From NCBI RefSeq assembly GCF_028551255.1, contig NZ_CP117029.1, forward strand, positions 1,860,001 to 1,924,000: a stretch of DNA of 64,000 nt, in the 5' to 3' direction. The notes beneath the pieces were generated by a model. The model made no database searches. It was not told where the DNA came from and saw nothing but the letters and a program-made list of their open reading frames with translations. This document shows positions 62,694 through 64,000 of this stretch, piece after piece; the first letter of the stretch is position 1, and each line of letters starts with the position of its first letter. Both the position numbers and the translations under genes were made by a program. The DNA comes from Vibrio tubiashii (lineage in GTDB: Bacteria > Pseudomonadota > Gammaproteobacteria > Enterobacterales > Vibrionaceae).

Positions 62694-64000
62694 ATGGATA
62701 AAAAGAAACAACGCAGCTTGAATCAATGGCTCAAGCAGCAAAGTAAGCTCGCCAAGCGCTGGCTTATGATTGCTGTCGGTCTAGGTGTTCTTTCAAGCAT
62801 ATTCCTTTTAGTTCAGGCCGCTCTGCTTGCAACGATCTTGCACCAACTCATTATCGAACATGTCGATAAATATGAATTAGTCCCTTACTTCTTTGGTTTA
62901 GTTGCCGTTATTGGTGCTCGTGCTCTTTGTTCATGGGGTCGCGAAATCGCTGGTTATCGTTGTGGTGAACAGATTCGAGTTTATATTCGCCAACTTATTC
63001 TCGATAAACTGCGTGAACTTGGTCCTGCATACATCAAGGGAAAACCCGCAGGTGCTTGGGCAACCTTGTTGCTAGAACAAGTAGAAGATATGCATGACTT
63101 CTTTGCTCGTTACTTACCGCAAATGTCGCTTTCTGTCTTAGTACCTTTTGTCATCTTGATCGTTGTTTTCCCGGTCAACTGGGCAGCCGGTTTGATCTTC
63201 TTGATTACCGCGCCATTAGTTCCAATGTTTATGGCATTAGTGGGAATGAAAGCCGCTGACGCTAACCGTAAGAACTTTAAAGCGTTACAGCGTTTATCCG
63301 GTCACTTCTATGACCGCCTACAGTCAATGGCAACCATCAGATTGTTTGATAGAACCGCGGCAGAGACTGAAGTGATGCGCGGTGCATCGGAAGTGTTTAG
63401 AGTGCGCACTATGGATGTACTCAAAATAGCGTTTCTCTCCTCTGCGGTACTTGAGTTCTTTACTTCTATCTCGATTGCATTAACAGCGGTTTACTTTGGC
63501 TTCGCTTTCATCGGAGAGCTCAACTTTGGTGATTACGGTGCGGGTGTCACGCTGTTTGCAGGACTATTTATTCTGGTCTTAGCCCCTGAGTTTTATCAGC
63601 CGCTGCGCGACTTAGGCACTTTCTACCACGCGAAACAGCAAGCGGTAGGCGCTGCTGAAAGCATTGTTGAGTTTATTGAAACAGACGTCGAAACCGTTCG
63701 CTCAGGTTCAACCAAGCTGGGTGACACAGACTCCATATCCATCACAGCAAAAGATCTCGAAGTTTACTCTCCAGAAGGGCAGAAACTATTGGGGCCTGTA
63801 AGCTTTGAGCTTTCTTCTGCGCAAACCACGGCCTTAGTTGGGCCAAGCGGCGCAGGTAAAACGACCCTGATAAACGCAATCTTGGGTTTCTTACCTTATA
63901 AAGGGTCGCTGACGATTAACAACATTGAACGTACTGAGCTCGATCTTGAAAGTTGGCGTGAGAAAATCAGTTGGGTTGGTCAAAACCCACTGCTACTGCA
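62694..64000 (+). CDS. cydD: Glutathione/cysteine ABC exporter CydD (3' end beyond the window)
   Basis: The first 435 codons are in the window. Six membrane helices precede an ATPase domain with Walker A GPSGAGKTTLINAI; the window ends just after the Q-loop (WVGQNPLLL). CydDC exports glutathione and cysteine to the periplasm and is needed for cytochrome bd assembly. GAAESIVEFIETD links the halves as in E. coli CydD. cydC is expected just right of the window. Confidence 0.94.
   Translation, partial: MDKKKQRSLNQWLKQQSKLAKRWLMIAVGLGVLSSIFLLVQAALLATILHQLIIEHVDKYELVPYFFGLVAVIGARALCSWGREIAGYRCGEQIRVYIRQLILDKLRELGPAYIKGKPAGAWATLLLEQVEDMHDFFARYLPQMSLSVLVPFVILIVVFPVNWAAGLIFLITAPLVPMFMALVGMKAADANRKNFKALQRLSGHFYDRLQSMATIRLFDRTAAETEVMRGASEVFRVRTMDVLKIAFLSSAVLEFFTSISIALTAVYFGFAFIGELNFGDYGAGVTLFAGLFILVLAPEFYQPLRDLGTFYHAKQQAVGAAESIVEFIETDVETVRSGSTKLGDTDSISITAKDLEVYSPEGQKLLGPVSFELSSAQTTALVGPSGAGKTTLINAILGFLPYKGSLTINNIERTELDLESWREKISWVGQNPLLL

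Overview
The window is a stretch of a Vibrio (Vibrionaceae) chromosome, most likely chromosome 1. The evidence is the gene set and its order: ribA next to an iron-regulated imelysin operon, tyrR/ycjF/ycjX, pabB...nudL...sdaA, and ldtD/mepK/gloC, together with Vibrio-type hypothetical families. The protein-coding complement is dense and housekeeping-like. I saw no rRNA, tRNA, CRISPR array, insertion sequence or prophage. The species cannot be fixed from the sequence alone.

Layout. 1-4.4 kb: a Cache-domain sensor kinase (cut by the left edge) and a three-gene TRAP transporter (dctM, dctQ, dctP). 4.8-9.2 kb: a small histone-H1-like protein, a DUF2982-type membrane protein, gloC, and the peptidoglycan enzymes mepK and ldtD. 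9.3-14.2 kb: a four-gene Fur-type iron operon (irpA, di-haem DUF1111 protein, imelysin lipoprotein, DUF1513). 14.3-15.3 kb: ribA with a near-perfect Zur operator. 15.5-22.6 kb: a diguanylate cyclase, small conserved genes, rimJ, tyrR, ycjF, ycjX. 22.7-32 kb: fumA, pabB, the nitric-oxide sensor pair hnoX/hqsK, nudL, sdaC, sdaA. 32-42.7 kb is the more accessory part: a membrane-bound winged-helix/EAL fusion, a secreted endonuclease I, an aromatic amino acid permease with an aromatic-rich upstream ORF, a 15-residue-repeat membrane protein, a SulP transporter, a small gene flanked by direct repeats, and a chemoreceptor with a c-type haem motif. 42.8-50.6 kb: asnS with a structured leader, two small paralogues sharing a YYWHPDWL motif around a MocR regulator, an HD-GYP protein, aspC, an outer-membrane barrel. 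50.9-64 kb: hrpB, maeA, a DUF3392 protein, sanA, a second membrane diguanylate cyclase, a DUF2797 protein, a PLP-enzyme/2OG-Fe dioxygenase pair, trxB and cydD (cut by the right edge).

How it fits together. Four c-di-GMP enzymes are present: two GGEEF cyclases, one EAL and one HD-GYP phosphodiesterase. Three more sensory proteins (Cache kinase, H-NOX/HqsK, haem chemoreceptor) give the window a strong signalling content. Metal regulation is visible as Fur-like boxes at irpA, at the DUF1111 gene and possibly at cydD, and as a Zur box at ribA. Serine and C1 metabolism (sdaC, sdaA, pabB) lies near two PurR-like operators.

Most promising leads: the winged-helix/CSS-like/EAL fusion with two CCAAA/TTTGG palindromes in its promoter; the Zur box at ribA; the CxxCH chemoreceptor; the YYWHPDWL small-protein pair; the 2OG dioxygenase/PLP-enzyme pair; and the asnS leader with an Asn-containing mini-ORF.
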